Origin: Gymnothorax reevesii
Taxonomy: Eukaryota > Chordata > Actinopteri > Anguilliformes > Muraenidae
Assembly (NCBI GenBank): GCA_029721435.1
Contig: CM056582.1
Location: 36,042,611 to 36,106,610 of the forward strand
Length of the DNA stretch: 64,000 nt
Direction: 5' to 3'
The notes under the pieces are model-generated. The model made no database searches. It had not been told where the DNA came from and saw only the letters and a list, made by a program, of their open reading frames with translations. Shown here piece after piece: positions 34,609-46,198 of this stretch (its first letter is position 1; the number at the start of each line of letters is the position of its first letter). Both the position numbers and the translations under genes were made by a program.

Positions 34609-36161
34609 CACTCCTGATCAAAATCTTAAAACCAGTTAAAAAATTGCAAGAATTTACGTTTTGCACTGTTGTAGCATAAGAAGGTTCTAAGTAGAGTTTC
34701 AAAATGCAAAAAGAAGAAATGTGAGCAAGAGACTAAATGTTTTGAGCAGGCAATTTATTGAAAAGAACAATTTAACTAAAATAGGCTGTTCATCAGCTGA
34801 TCAAAAGTTTAAGACCATAGCTCAAAAAAACCCCTAAAACAGAAATTAAAGTCTCAAAAACAGACTCAGTAATGAGTAGCTCCACCATTATTGTTGATCA
34901 CTTCAAAAATTCGTGTTGGCATGCTTGATGCGAGTGTTTCCAAAAGGCTTGTAGGAATGTTGCTCCAAGTGGTGAAGATGGCTTCACGAAGGGCATCCAC
35001 TGTCTGGAACTGATGTCCATTTTTGTAAACTTCCCTTGCCATCCATCCCCAAATGTTCTCAATTGGATTTAGATCAGGGGAACATGCAGGATGATCCAAA
35101 AGAGTGATGTTATTCTCCTGAAAAAAATCCTTTGTCAGACGGGCATTGTGAATTGCAGCATTGTCCTACTGAAAGACCCAGTCATCACCACACAGACGAG
35201 GGCCCTCAGTCATGAGGGATGCCCGCTGCAACATCTCCACGTAGCCAGCTGCTGTTTGACGCCCCTGCACAACCTGGAGCTCCATTGTTCCATTGAAGGA
35301 AAAAGCACCCCAGATCATGATGGCGCCCCCTCCGCTGTGCCGTGTTGAAAAAATCTCAGGTGGCATCTCCTTGTCATGCCAGTAGCGTTGGAAGCCATCA
35401 GGACCATCAAGGTTAAATTTTTTCTCATCAGAGAATAAACCTTTCTTCCAACTTTGAACGTCCCATGTTTGGTGCTCCCTTGCAAAGGCCAAACGGGCAA
35501 TTTTGTGGCGTTGAAGGAGACGTGGCCTTTGAAGACGTTTTTTGTTTTTGAAGCCGTTCCTTTGCAGATGCTTGTCTGATGGTTATTGGGTTGCAGTCAG
35601 CACCAGTAATGGCCTTAATTTGGGATGAGGATCGTCCCGTGTCTTGACGGACAGCCATTCGGATCCTCCGGCTCAGAGCCGGTGAGATTTTTTTGGGGCT
35701 ACCACTTGATTTTTTTGTTCCATAAACCTCAGGATCTTTTAAGAAATGCAAAATGACTGTCTTACTGCGTCCAACCCCAGCAGCGATGGCACGCTGTGAG
35801 AGGCCTTGTCTATGCAGCTCAACAATCCTGCCACGTTCGAAGGCAGTGAGTTTTTTTGCTTTTCCCATCAAGAGGTCTTGACAGTGTGATTACTTGACAG
35901 AAAATGACATGGAATCCAAATTTTTTCCTCAGATTTGGGCTATTAAAGGATGTGGTCTTAAACTTTTGATCAGCTGATGAACAGCCTATTTCAGTTAAAT
36001 TGTTCTTTTCAATAAATTGCCTGCTCAAAACATTTGGTCTCTTGTTCCCATTTCTTCTTTTTGCATTTTGAAACTCTACTTAGAACCTTCTGAAGATACA
36101 ACAGTGCAAAATGCAAATTCTAGCAATTTTTTAACTGGTCTTAAGATTTTGATCAGGAGTG
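34609..36161 (-). mobile_element. Tc1/mariner element (family Tc1-D), complete length
   Basis: 1553 bp between TA dinucleotides (34607-34608 and 36162-36163). Terminal inverted repeats of about 210 bp start CACTCCTGATCAAAATC on both sides and are highly similar. The second inner block TGATCAAAAGTTTAAGACCA near 34800 and 35965 is the probable inner transposase-binding site. It is inserted in the hAT element. Confidence 0.95.
34866..35871 (-). pseudogene. Tc1-D transposase, two lesions
   Basis: Starts MMGKAKKLTAFERGRIVELH at 35871. HTH elements follow (LSQRAIAAGVGRSKTVI). The catalytic boxes are FSDEKKF, QQD-type (here Q, TAG, D) and SPDLNPIENIW with 34 residues between Asp and Glu (DD34E). 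It ends GGATHY at 34866. One 1-bp insertion near 35585 shifts the frame and one CAG-to-TAG change at about 35168 interrupts just before the second Asp. Otherwise it is well kept, so this is a fairly young copy. Confidence 0.92.
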
Positions 36162-36848
36162 TATATATGCAACTTGGCTAACATTACATGGGCATTAGAG
36201 CTAGCTGGCCATCACCCTTCGTAAGCAACCTGGGTTTATTGTGCCAACTAAGTTTATCTAGCTAGCTAAATTACAGATAAAGTTTGCGATCACAGCCGTC
36301 TACGGCGACCCGATTACCTAACACGCCAGCTAGACAAGTGGCTAGGTAGTGTTGCACTTCCTATGATTAACACGTGTTATATGCTCGGGGTCTTGAGCAG
36401 TCTCATGTAAAATTGCGCATTAATTTTTATTCCCATATGTTTTTCGATCACAAATACGTTGAAACTGTTTCGGAAGACCCCTTAGTTTGGCGGAAAATAG
36501 AAGGAATTTCTCCATTATAGTCTCCATGGGAAATTTAGAAGTGAGGTGCACTTCAAGCCATACTGGTTTCTTCAACTGCGCTCGTAGAAGGAAGCGGCAG
36601 CAGCCTCTCCAGTTCTACATACATTCATTGGCAGAGACAGAGCAGCGGCGGCGTCAGTTGATGATGTCATCACAAGGCTACTGGGAGAAGTATTTTTGGC
36701 AACAATTTTGAACGCCCGTTATTCCTTACCAAAATGAACTTGTTCGTTTTCGGCAGGTGCGTGCATTCAGTTCATCGTTCGTCAAAATAATGTACGAGTT
36801 CATGAACGTCGTTCTTTTATCCCATTCATGCACAACACTGCCAACTGC

Positions 36849-37600
36849 AGTGCTCCAGTCCGTAACCCTACCAGTCGACGAGGTACTGAAGTCCCCGGCC
36901 TCGCCGACGACAATTCAGGAGGGCACGGACCATGTAGGCTGCGCCTCCGTCGATGATCCGAGCGGGTAGTGGGGGATCAGGTCCAGAGGACAGAGGGTGG
37001 GTTACTGCTGGCTTAATGTGGGACATTTGAAAGGTGGGATGTATGCGTTGCATGGTTAGCTCGGTAATCTGGCCATTGGTTTGGGGATGGAAACCTGATG
37101 ATAAACTAACTGAGGTGCTAAGTGCTTTACAAAATGATTTCCAGAAAAGGGCAGTGAATTGGGGGCCGCGATCAGAAGTGATGTCAGTTGGTATTCCATG
37201 AAGCCTAATAACGTGTTAAATGACAAGGTTGGCGCTGTCTTGAGTGGAAGGGAGTTTACTGAGGGGGACTAGGTGAACTGCTTTGGAAAATCTATTTACT
37301 ATGGTGAGAATGGTGCTGTGGTGATTGGAAGGGGGAAGGCCTGTGATGACATCCAGTGCTATGTGGGACCAGGGACGATGTGGTGTGGGAAGGGGCTGAA
37401 GCAAGCCTTGAGGGGGCTGGTGTGAAGCTTTAGCCTGGGCGCAGACCGAGCAAGCAGCTACAAAACCTTGAACATCTTGGGCAATTTCTGGCCACCAAAA
37501 TCTTTGGAGAAAGAAGTCTTTGGTTCGGTGTACCCCTGGATGGCAGGACAGCATGGAGGAGTGCCCCCATTCCAGGACCTTAGGGTGCAAGGCAGCTGAA
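36849..37600 (-). pseudogene. Gypsy-2 integrase N-terminal part and chromodomain
   Basis: HHCC zinc region ([12 protein letters not shown], then CSVCAQAK) at about 37430-37570, then the core start [13 protein letters not shown] with the first Asp. The middle of the core lies at 37060-37250 with frame damage. The chromodomain part reads [13 protein letters not shown] then TAG at about 36868. After the hAT is removed, it rejoins sequence at 30903-30817 reading SRHILDKDLIRDFH. Confidence 0.82.
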
Positions 37601-37869
37601 CATATAAACAGTTAGTGGGGCAAGCACTAGGGGTAGCAGCATTAGCTTAGGCTTCCTTGACCTCCTTCTCAATGTTCAAACTTAGTGCATTAATAAATAC
37701 TTCCTTAGGTAGATTGGTGTCATGGCATGGTTCTTCTTCTTAAATCTCGAAACAACGTGAGAGAGCATCAGGTTTTACATTTTTACTTCCTGGTCTATAG
37801 GCAATGTGAAAATTGAAACGAGAGAAGAATAATGCCCACCTGGCTTGTCGTGGGTTTAATCTCTTTGCT

Positions 37870-38450
37870 GTTTGAAGGTACTCCAAATTCTTATGCTCTG
37901 TCCAGACAATAAAAGGCACCTTGGATCCTTTCGGTCACTGCCAACAGCTCCCGGTTGCCGATGTCATAGTTCCTTTCTGCTGAGCTGAGGCGGCGAGAGA
38001 AGAAGGCACATGGATGGAACTTCCCATCCTCCGTGGACCTCTGGGACAGGATGGCTCCAGCTCCAATATTGGAGGTGTCCACTTTGACGATGAACTGGAG
38101 CACTGAGTTAGGAATAATGAGGATGAGTGCAGACGTGAATCGGGTCTTTAACTCGCTGAAGGCATTCTCTGCTTTCTCGGACCAAAGAAATCTAGACTTG
38201 GAGGAGGTGAGGGCAGTGAGAGGAGTAACAACAGAGCTATAGTTCCTGATGAACCGGCGATAAAAGTTGGCAAAGCCCAAAAAATCCTGAAGAGACTTAC
38301 GATCCTCTGGTCGGGGCTAATTAGTGACAGCCTCCACTTTAACTGGGTCCATGCGAATGGTGCCTGGAGAAATAATATAACCCAGAAAATTTGTGGTTTC
38401 GACAAAAAACTCACATTTTTCAGCCTTCACAAAGAGGTGGTTCTCCAGGA
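37870..38450 (-). pseudogene. Gypsy-2 RT thumb and RNase H
   Basis: [10 protein letters not shown] and [15 protein letters not shown] are the end of the RT domain, and [14 protein letters not shown] is the connection. RNase H blocks follow: [33 protein letters not shown]. One stop interrupts near 38316. The RT palm with the YxDD box is absent. Confidence 0.85.
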
Positions 38451-39190
38451 GGCGACGATGGACTGGCCGACTGCGAGGAACGGACCGTCTGCATTCTTCT
38501 AAACGAGCATCCACTCGTATAGCTAAGTCGACCAAATCATCCAATCCCTCCGGTAGTTCACGGGGAACTAGCTCATCTTTTATAGCTTCAAAGAGCCCTT
38601 TAAAAAAGGCGTCCTACAAAGCTCTTCGCCCACACCTGCTGTTGGTAGCCAGGGTCTGGAAATCGATCGCGTAGTTGGCCACAGAACGACTACCTTGGCG
38701 AATGCGTAGAATTTCTCGACCTGCTTTATGACCCAACTTTGTGTGGTCGAAAATCCGTCTCATTTCCCCTCCCAGTAGACAAGATGACTGTACACTGGGT
38801 AGATCTGCTTCCCATGCAGCCATAGCCCACTGCTTGGCTCTTCCCGTGAGTTGCGTGATGATGAAGGCGATCCAAGCTCTTTCAGTGGGGAATGAGGAGG
38901 GCTGTAGGCTGAATATGAGGTCACACTGGGTTAGGAACGCGCGACATGAACCAGGGTTGCCGTCGTACCTTTCTGGAGGAGGCAGGCATGGCTCGCAGAC
39001 AGGCAGTGGTGGAGCGAAAGCAGGCACAGGCATGGTGTGGACAGCTGGCTTGGGAGCACGCAGCAGCTGAGAATCTTGCACCGAGCGAGTGAGGTCCGCC
39101 ATATGGAGACTGATAGTTGGTATGTGTTGCATGAGAGCGCGAAGCTGCCACTCCTGAAACTCGAGCTGGACTCCCTGTTCTTTTTTTATC
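38450..39190 (-). pseudogene. Gypsy-2 gag, joined to RT by an internal deletion
   Basis: A gag capsid region with PPPERYDGNPGSCRAFLTQC, FPTERAWIAFIITQLTGRAK and SVANYAIDFQTLA, running on to [15 protein letters not shown] near 38470-38540. Immediately after, the frame reads [16 protein letters not shown], which is RT sequence. The zinc knuckle, protease and most of RT between them are missing. That is more than 1 kb, judging by Gypsy-1. The 5' end abuts an L1 tail at about 39190. Confidence 0.85.
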
Positions 39191-40300
39191 CAACCTTCTT
39201 TATTGGATTTTGCATAGAACAAGCAGGAGCTTAGTACTTATAGCAAACAGTAATTCTGCAACAAGTTAATAGAGCCAGTTCTCTTTTACAAATCCAAACC
39301 CAAAATAACCCATCAACCCCCATACCCACCCACCCAGACTATACGCAATCAATCCATTCACACTCACGCCAGAAGTAGTACAAGACTCAAATTGTAAACA
39401 GGTTAACAAAAGATAAATAAACATAGTGCTGAGGAAAAATATAATTACGTATTCATTGCAATTATATCATCAATTATATAAATATATATTCAACTATATT
39501 AATAATAGCAGTGTAAAAAAAAGGGGGGGGGCTCAATTGGTTTCTGCTATTATAGTCAGAGAATCAATGTATGTGAGGAATGGTTGCCATATGTTATAGA
39601 AACTGCTTGAGGAACCTTTCAGGGAGAACCTGATCTTCTCCAGTGTGATACATTGCAGTACGTCCTGAATCCATTTATTATGAGTTGGGGGGGAGGCGTG
39701 GGACCACTTTAGAAGAATGAGTCTTCGAGCAAGTAATGTGGTGAATGCTATGACTTTTCGTGTGGATTCAGGCACGCTGTGTGAGGAGTACAATCCAAAG
39801 ACGGCAGTAAGGGGTTTAAGTGGTATGGTTCGGCCTATTGCTTTACTAAGTGCTTCAAATATTGCCGTCCAAAATTCAGATAATTTAGGGCAAGATAAAA
39901 ACATGTGAACAAAGTCAGCAGGAGCCTGCCCACATCTGTTGCACGAGTCTGCTCTGTCAGGGTAGATTTTAGCCAGCTTGGCATCAGTAAGATAGGTTCT
40001 ATGCAAGATTTTGCATTGGAGAAGGCCATGCCTCGCACAAATAGAGGATGAGTGAACATTATTAATATCTCCTCCCATTGCTCATCGTCTAAGGGAATTC
40101 CAAGGTCCTGACCCCAAGTAGCTCTCAGAGAGACCAGATGATTTGGAGACTATGTATAAATTTGTTTATAAGTGATCCCTATGAGTCATTTCTTCCTGGG
40201 ATTGAAAGTTAAAAATTGGTCAATAAGAGAGTTCGTAAACACTGAAACACGGTGGTCAGTTAGTGAGTTACCGGCATCGTTATCATCATTATAGTTAAAA
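39191..40300 (-). mobile_element. 3' end of an L1/Tx1-type LINE (copy b)
   Basis: Minus-strand ORF2 C-terminus at 39533-40300. It includes SLRATWGQDLG, the CCHC-type motif SCNRCGQAPADFVHMFLSC and TLLARRLILLKWSHASPP, followed by a 3'UTR and A-rich tail near 39190. It is 5' truncated and lies upstream (in sense) of Gypsy-2. Its ARRLILLKW block was the key to recognising the split in L1 copy a. Confidence 0.85.
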
Positions 40301-41387
40301 TTTGCTTAGTTGCGACTGCGTCGAGCTCGTGGCTGTAAATGACCCAGAGTTTCCAATGTTTGTAACCACCTGAAAGCCATGACAACAAAATACCAGTGCA
40401 AGTTAGTGCGGCTCAAGGGAGGTGTTCCCTGCACTCAACCTTCACTCAGAAAGAGACGCTATTTTCAGTGTGAGTGAGGTCTCTGAAAGCGAATGAGTGT
40501 TGGGGCAACCCATTGGAACATTGATATCTTGAATATATTTTGCAGTTGTTCTGTGGGGGGCGCAATTATGACTCCCTATCTTGGGGGGTAACCATTTTCA
40601 TCCTGTTTTTTTCTCAATGGGAGTATCCTCTGATTTTTATGGGACTTACGTCATGAGAAAGGTCTTCGGCTGTACTTTTACTACAAACAAGTTTTAAAGT
40701 GGTCTCTCAATTGTCTCATTGTAGAAATTGATTCCAAAAGTTGCACTTTTTATGGTTTTCATGCACAGTTTGTACCGTTTTCATACATATCGTGCACAAA
40801 ATCAGCACATTTAAGGAGACATTGCAATCTCAACTGAAAATTTTAGGTTTTTGTGTCACTCATAAGATGGCACCACGACCCATGAAAATGGCTAAAATTA
40901 ATTTTGCCGCATCTGAGGGTGCCACGCCCACTTTTTTGACCCCCCCCCCCAGAAAATGAAAACCGCTGGTGGTATTAAGCTAAAACTTGGTATTTCTTGA
41001 ATTGGCCCCATATACAACATTCTATTAAAATTTAAAAGAAACCAATGACCATGATACTGGGAAATTCCTGGAATTTGATTGATTTCATTTGGAATGACCC
41101 TTCAACATCATGCTTGCTACAACCATATTGACACAGACTGAGATGTCTGAGTGACACAGGTCAAATTGTAAATCTGTCATGGCTAGAGTGTGTTGAAATC
41201 ACTGTTTCTAACACCCAAACTACCGTAAGAGTTCAGGAGTTCATTTTTCAATGACTAAATTACACTATGTTCAAATTTACTCCAAAGAGGATTTTAGTCC
41301 CATAAATATGCTTTCCTGTTTTTCCAACAAAACCCTTGCCTTGGGTCTTATCGGTTAATATCACTGATATTATTATTTTTTTCTTAA
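40301..41387. other. Unassigned stretch
   Basis: Contains a C-run near 40940 and AT-rich sequence. No gene or known repeat end was recognised. The right side (about 41380-41400) is T-rich, corresponding to the A-rich tail of L1 copy a. Confidence 0.45.
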
Positions 41388-41968
41388 CTTTGTTTATTTT
41401 TTTTTCCAAAGCAAACAGTGTGTACAAAAAATAGAAATACAGTTATTGTACGGCTCATACAAAAACAGTTAATAATCAATTGTGCAGGAACAATAACTCC
41501 CTAACCCCACCGACACATGTATACACACCTACAAAATAGAAAACAGACAAGATACCATGACACCAAAACAATATATATATGTAATACAAAATAAACAAAG
41601 AACACCAGACAAAAAACAACATAAATTAAAAATAACTAATACAGCGTAAAACTGACCTAGAGTGAAGACCATACTATAACCTGCTGAGCAGACAGACACC
41701 CCCACTCAGAACAGCACATCCTGATTGTTCTCCACCAAACCCCACAGTGCCTCAATCAGGGATAAAGGGGAAGTCTGTCCTTTGTATAAATTTTAAAAAA
41801 GGGCCCCATATCTTCCCAAATTTTTTGGCTGAGCCATTCAAGGTCAGTCAAATTTTTTCAAGTTTAAGAAAAAAGAGAAGTTCTCTAAGCCAATGTGTAT
41901 GCGATGGAGGGGTCTTTGATTTCCAATTGGTAAGAATAAGTCTCCTCGCCACAAAGGTGGCAAAAGCC
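41388..41968 (-). mobile_element. L1/Tx1-type LINE copy a, 3' part (split by element X)
   Basis: The minus strand reads AFATFVARRLIL then LRELLFFLKLEK, the same C-terminal region as TTLLARRLILLKW of copy b. An A-rich tail ends near 41388. The sequence starts abruptly at the AAAGCC duplication (41963-41968). The 5' continuation is at 60559, where the frame ends KKGSLAF. Open frames on the plus strand here are antisense shadows. Confidence 0.85.
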
Positions 41969-42893
41969 TATGGAGTTAGACCAGTCTCATAATTAATAAA
42001 TGCACACAGAAGGATTCACAAATGTATATTGGGATTTATATATAAATGTCTCTCAACACACAAATATCTTTCAATGCACACACAAATATGTCTCATTCTA
42101 TATAAATGTAAAAATAATCCACATATAAATGAATAAAGTTCACAAATGTGTTTTTGATGCACACACAAATATAACTTGTGTTAAATATACATCACGGAAA
42201 TCCACAAATATCTTTATTTAAAAATATTTGCAATTTTCATCTAAATCATATATGTATATTGTGACATTTATTCACAAACTGTCGAATCTGCATTTGCAAA
42301 CCGCTTGCCATTTGTGAACTTTACTGCATTTGTGCGTGAATCTTTTTGAGACTCCCCTGCCGTGTCTCGATCCACGAATGCATTTTTTTTAACAGGGAAG
42401 GATGTGTACCCAATCAGATGTCTTCCTCCTTTCAGCCAATTACAAGAACGTCCCCCACGTGGGGGTGGGATTTACTCTTCAGCCAATCATATAAACGCGT
42501 CCACACAGCTTTGTTAATGCCTGCCACAACCAAGGACAGGCTGTCGTTCGACATGAACGTGGCGTCCGGCGATGGTAATGCGGAAAGTGTAAGTGAAACA
42601 TTATACAGGTTTACTTAGTTTTCCCAAGTTGTGAGGTTTGCCCATATAGTTAGAAAATAGTATGAAATATGTAGTTACGCGGTTTAAGTGTGTATCTAGC
42701 TTCATGAGCTAGCAAGCTATCATAGCATCAGCTAGCAGCGTATGCTAGCATTCCCGCATACTAAAAAGGTTAAGTTAACATCTTGCAATTAAATTGAAGT
42801 TACAGTAAATATAATGACTTTTTGTCAGGGTCTGTCGCCTCAAGTTGAGGTAGCAGCCTGGACTTTTGTCCAGTTATTGGCCCGGGAGCTGTC
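41969..42893 (+). repeat. Element X left terminal inverted repeat
   Basis: Starts TATGGAGTTAGACCAGTCTC. It contains CACAAATAT-rich subterminal sequence (42040-42250), a promoter, exon 1 (42553-42588), intron 1 and the start of exon 2. It aligns with the reverse complement of 59652-60558; identity looks near 90% by eye and was not computed. The 6-bp duplication AAAGCC precedes it. Confidence 0.9.
42436..42552 (+). promoter_or_regulatory. Promoter in left TIR of element X
   Basis: Two CCAAT boxes (about 42436 and 42484), a perfect 14-bp palindrome CCCCCACGTGGGGG with an E-box core at 42452-42465, and a TATA-like ATATAAA near 42489, about 60 bp before ATG 42553. The same order occurs in the right repeat. 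Promoter activity is inferred from site arrangement. Confidence 0.6.
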
Positions 42894-43524
42894 TGCCCCA
42901 ACCACATCTCCACAGAGCAGCACATCAGTCAAGGCTGGAGGCAGTGCTACAGGGCCTGTAAATGATGGTAGGGTGAGACAGGCCATGAAAAGGTGATTAA
43001 TTGAATTTATGCTGCTATAAGAACTTACGGGGTCCCATACTCTTGTTAGCATTTAAAATTGGTCTCTGTAACACTGCAATCATTGTGGTTATATCTGTAC
43101 TGAATCATTTTGGTGTATTTTATACTTGTCTCAAATAATTTTTATTTAAAATGAAGTAAACAAAACAATAACAAAAACTTTCTGGTTTCCATTACCAATG
43201 TTTGTGTCATTCCCATATCAGGCAGTTTCCCAGTATGTTTGCCAATGACCAGCCAAGAGGGAAAAGAAGGTTCTTGACCCCCCCACCTTGCATCGTGAAA
43301 ACGACAGACTTTCAAATGTATGTCCTTCCAGAACCCAATCAATTAACACCGAAAGGCTCAGAACTTGCTCATGCTGGCCTCAGGAAGAAGTTGGTAACTC
43401 TTCCAGACAACCTGAAACACAACGAGGTAAGCATATGGTGTACAATATTGTACAAGGCATAACTATAAAGAAAGATGTCAGACACTTGCTGAATGCTAAT
43501 TTTTATTTATTTATTTCATTTTTA

Positions 43525-43988
43525 TACGCCCGTCTTAAGACGGGACGTATTATGTCCTCACCCCCGTCTGTCTGTCTGTTGTCTGTTAGCAATTTCTTGT
43601 CCGGGGCATAACTCCTGAGCCGCTTGAGCTACATTCGTGACACTTCACATACACGTGCACCATCACCAGGCGCTGTGTCGCACACCATGATTTTGTTCAC
43701 CTGCTCAAGGTCACTGGCAAAGGTCAAAGGTCACATGGGGCCCAGATGGGGCTTGTCCGGAGCATAACTTCTCAACCGCCTCAGATACATCCATGATATT
43801 TCACACACACGTGTACCATCACTGAGCGGAGTGTTGCGTACCATGTTTACGGCCCTCCTTCCAAGGTCAAGGTCACGGACAAAGGTCACATGGGGCTGTT
43901 GTCTGTTGGATATTGGTATCATGTTGTCTGTCCACTTCCTCATCCATGTTCATGACGGGCATATTATGCACCGTTGGCCGTGCTCTTC

Positions 43989-44029
<41 letters not shown>

Positions 44030-44538
44030 CGCCCGTCTTAAGACAGGACGTATTATGTCATCACCCCCGTCCATCCGACCGTCCGTCCGTCCGTCCGTCC
44101 GTCCGTCTGTTGTCTGTTAGCAATTTCTTGTCCGGGGCATAACTCCTGAGCCGCTTGAGCTACATTCGTGATACTTCACATACACGTGCACCATCACCAG
44201 GCGCTGTGTCGCGCACCATGATTTCGTTCACCCGGTCAAGGTCAAGGTCACTGGCAAAGGTCAAAGGTCACATGGGGCTCAGATGGGGCTTGTCCGGAGC
44301 ATAACTTCTCAACCGCTTCAGATACATCCATGATATTTCACACACACGTGAACTATCACTGAGCGGAGTGTCGCGTACCATGTTTACGGCCCTCCCTCTA
44401 AGGTCACGGTCACGGACAAAGGTCAAAGCTCACATGGGGCTGTTGTCTGTTGGATATTGGTATCATGTCGTCTGTCCACTTCCTGATCCATGCTCATGAT
44501 GGGCGTATTAAGCACCCTTGGCGGTGCTCTTCTTGTTT
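43525..44538. repeat. Two tandem copies of a CGCCCGTCTTAAGAC element
   Basis: Copy 1 is about 43525-43992 and copy 2 about 44028-44536, both from ATACGCCCGTCTTAAGAC to GGCxGTGCTCTTCTTG. They are joined by an (ATT)n microsatellite at 43993-44028. Each starts with GTCCGTCCGT-type runs and has two inner units (GGGGCATAACTCCTGAGCCGC / GGAGCATAACTTCTCAACCGC). Copy 2 ends directly at the polypyrimidine/AG acceptor of the next exon (44542). Confidence 0.75.
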
Positions 44539-45464
44539 AAGATTGTGGCTCTACTTGAAGAACAATATCCAAAATTGAAGACCTTAAAAGGAGGTTGGAT
44601 GTTTTTCAAGTCAACAGGTAGAATTTTTCCTTTATCCCAATTACGAAAAATATTGATGTTAATATAAGAATATTATTAATGTTTGTCACATTCCAAACCC
44701 CAGAGGTGTGGTGTCATGTGACAACTTTGAATTACCATTCACGTCACTACTCAAGTGGTAGGCAACTGTATTTAAGTCCTCTACAACGTGTTTTCCTGAC
44801 AAATTCTAACTTTTGTTTGATGTTAATGAATACAAAATTGCAAGGTTTTAAAGAATTCTCACTTCTTTCAATTTTAAAACAGGTGGTAGCGGACATCGCA
44901 AGCACTCAGTAATTCCAACTGACTCAGAGGGTTACTCCACAGTGCTGCTCAAATCAGCATCTAACAATGGGAAAAATAGTGTTTGCATTTTCACTTCAGG
45001 AGACGCTTTCCACTGAACCACTTCCCTATGATCCAGTAAAGTTTGCCAAAATGCCACATGCATTATGTGTTGCAGTCAAATGCCATTGCAGCTGTTGCCG
45101 CTACATGTGGAGGGATGCCGTGGCACATTGCCTGTAAGCTGTTTCATTTATCTCATTTCTCAAATGTTTTTTAGCGCGTACAAATTACTGTTTCAAAGTC
45201 AATAGTCCTTTTTTTTCAATTTATTTTAGGAGAGCGAATCTGGGCCATGCCTTGATGAAGACTGTTTAGTCATTGAGCAGCCAGTCCCATGTACCACAGG
45301 CATGGAAGAATCTTTGGAGGTAATAGATGTTATTTACTATTGGTGTTTCCCGTTATTTGCATTTCAGTAAGGAAGCCTTAGCATTTATTCACCACGTACA
45401 GTAAGTTAGTCGATGTTTCAGAACATAATGATGTGAAGCTTGGAGGTATATAAATGGGCTTAAT

Positions 45465-45669
45465 GCACAGCCTCACTGCTTCCTGAACTTAAACCAGCTC
45501 TTTTATTTCTTGTCTTTCATTATTGGACACACTGATTAGTCCAGTTGTGTCTGATACTTCTTGTTGTGATTACTGTGGTCAGGCACACCTTGATTAATCA
45601 GTGTGTCCAGTAATGAAAGAAAGGAAATAAAGGAGCTGGTTTAACTTCAGGAAGTAGTGGAGCTGCGCA
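45465..45669. repeat. Foldback element, arms of about 75 nt
   Basis: The arm 45465-45538 is the inverse of 45595-45669 with few differences (for example GGACACACTGATTA / TAATCAGTGTGTCC), and the loop is about 56 nt. It lies in an intron region of the HECT-like gene between exons ending 45319 and starting 45812. Likely a foldback MITE. Confidence 0.8.
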
Positions 45670-46198
45670 TAAACTGCATTGGTGGGGCCATAACAAATAG
45701 AATATTTCCTGTAGCTAATGAATATCACAGCTCTGAAAGAGGTGTGTGAAACATAACACTTTTCTTACAATAATTTGATCTGTTTGAAAAGAAATGATAT
45801 TTTGTTTACAGGTTTGCCCAATCTGTCTCATCATACCCAGCTTATGTCCTCCCATCTCATGCAACCACGTGGTGATGGGTGAGAGGTTAATGATGAATTG
45901 TTTCAGATAAAAGATAGAAGGTAATAACATGTCCCAGGTGAGAGGAAGAACTTGTGTAAAGAGGATCATGTTTAATTTTAGTATCACCATAAGCTTTTAA
46001 TGTGCTTCTCTCTTTTCTGTGTTTTTTGGGTTCAGAGTTTACATCAGGGCTTGTCAACCTTTTGTAACTTAATGCACACCTCTTATTGCTAAAAAATGTC
46101 AGAGGAACACCTCTCCTCATAAATAAGAAAAAAACAACAAATAATATGACACGTGCTTCAGTTTATTTGAAATCTCTGGTTTTAGTGGCTCATTTCTA

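Larger units (their letters stand above)
30911..36840. mobile_element. hAT-type element (non-autonomous) with 8-bp target duplication
   Basis: The ends are CAGTGTTATG (30911) and CACAACACTG (36840), an imperfect CAGTGTTRTG inverted repeat. A perfect 8-bp duplication CCAACTGC lies at 30903-30910 and 36841-36848, the length typical of hAT. Subterminal GTTCA/TGAAC motifs occur at both ends. Removing the Rex3 and Tc1-D insertions leaves about 1.57 kb (30911-31163, 33969-34606, 36164-36840) with no transposase gene. Confidence 0.85.
28437..39190 (-). mobile_element. Gypsy-2: chromodomain Ty3/gypsy element, split by a 5.9-kb hAT
   Basis: Sense is the minus strand. From the right: gag (38450-39190), RT end and RNase H (37870-38450), integrase and chromodomain (36849-37600), hAT insertion (30911-36840), the last part of the chromodomain region (30817-30910), polypurine tract, then the 3' LTR (28437-30803). 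Removing the hAT and one copy of its 8-bp duplication rejoins the chromodomain reading frame. The 5' LTR is missing, where an L1 3' end abuts near 39190. Confidence 0.85.

Noticed and set aside
41747..41992. Plus-strand open frame as a gene
   Set aside because: It is antisense to the L1 ORF2 C-terminus and crosses the element X boundary.
43993..44028. (ATT)n run and the GTCCGTCC runs as a CRISPR-like array
   Set aside because: Simple microsatellite repeats without spacers; the host is a vertebrate.
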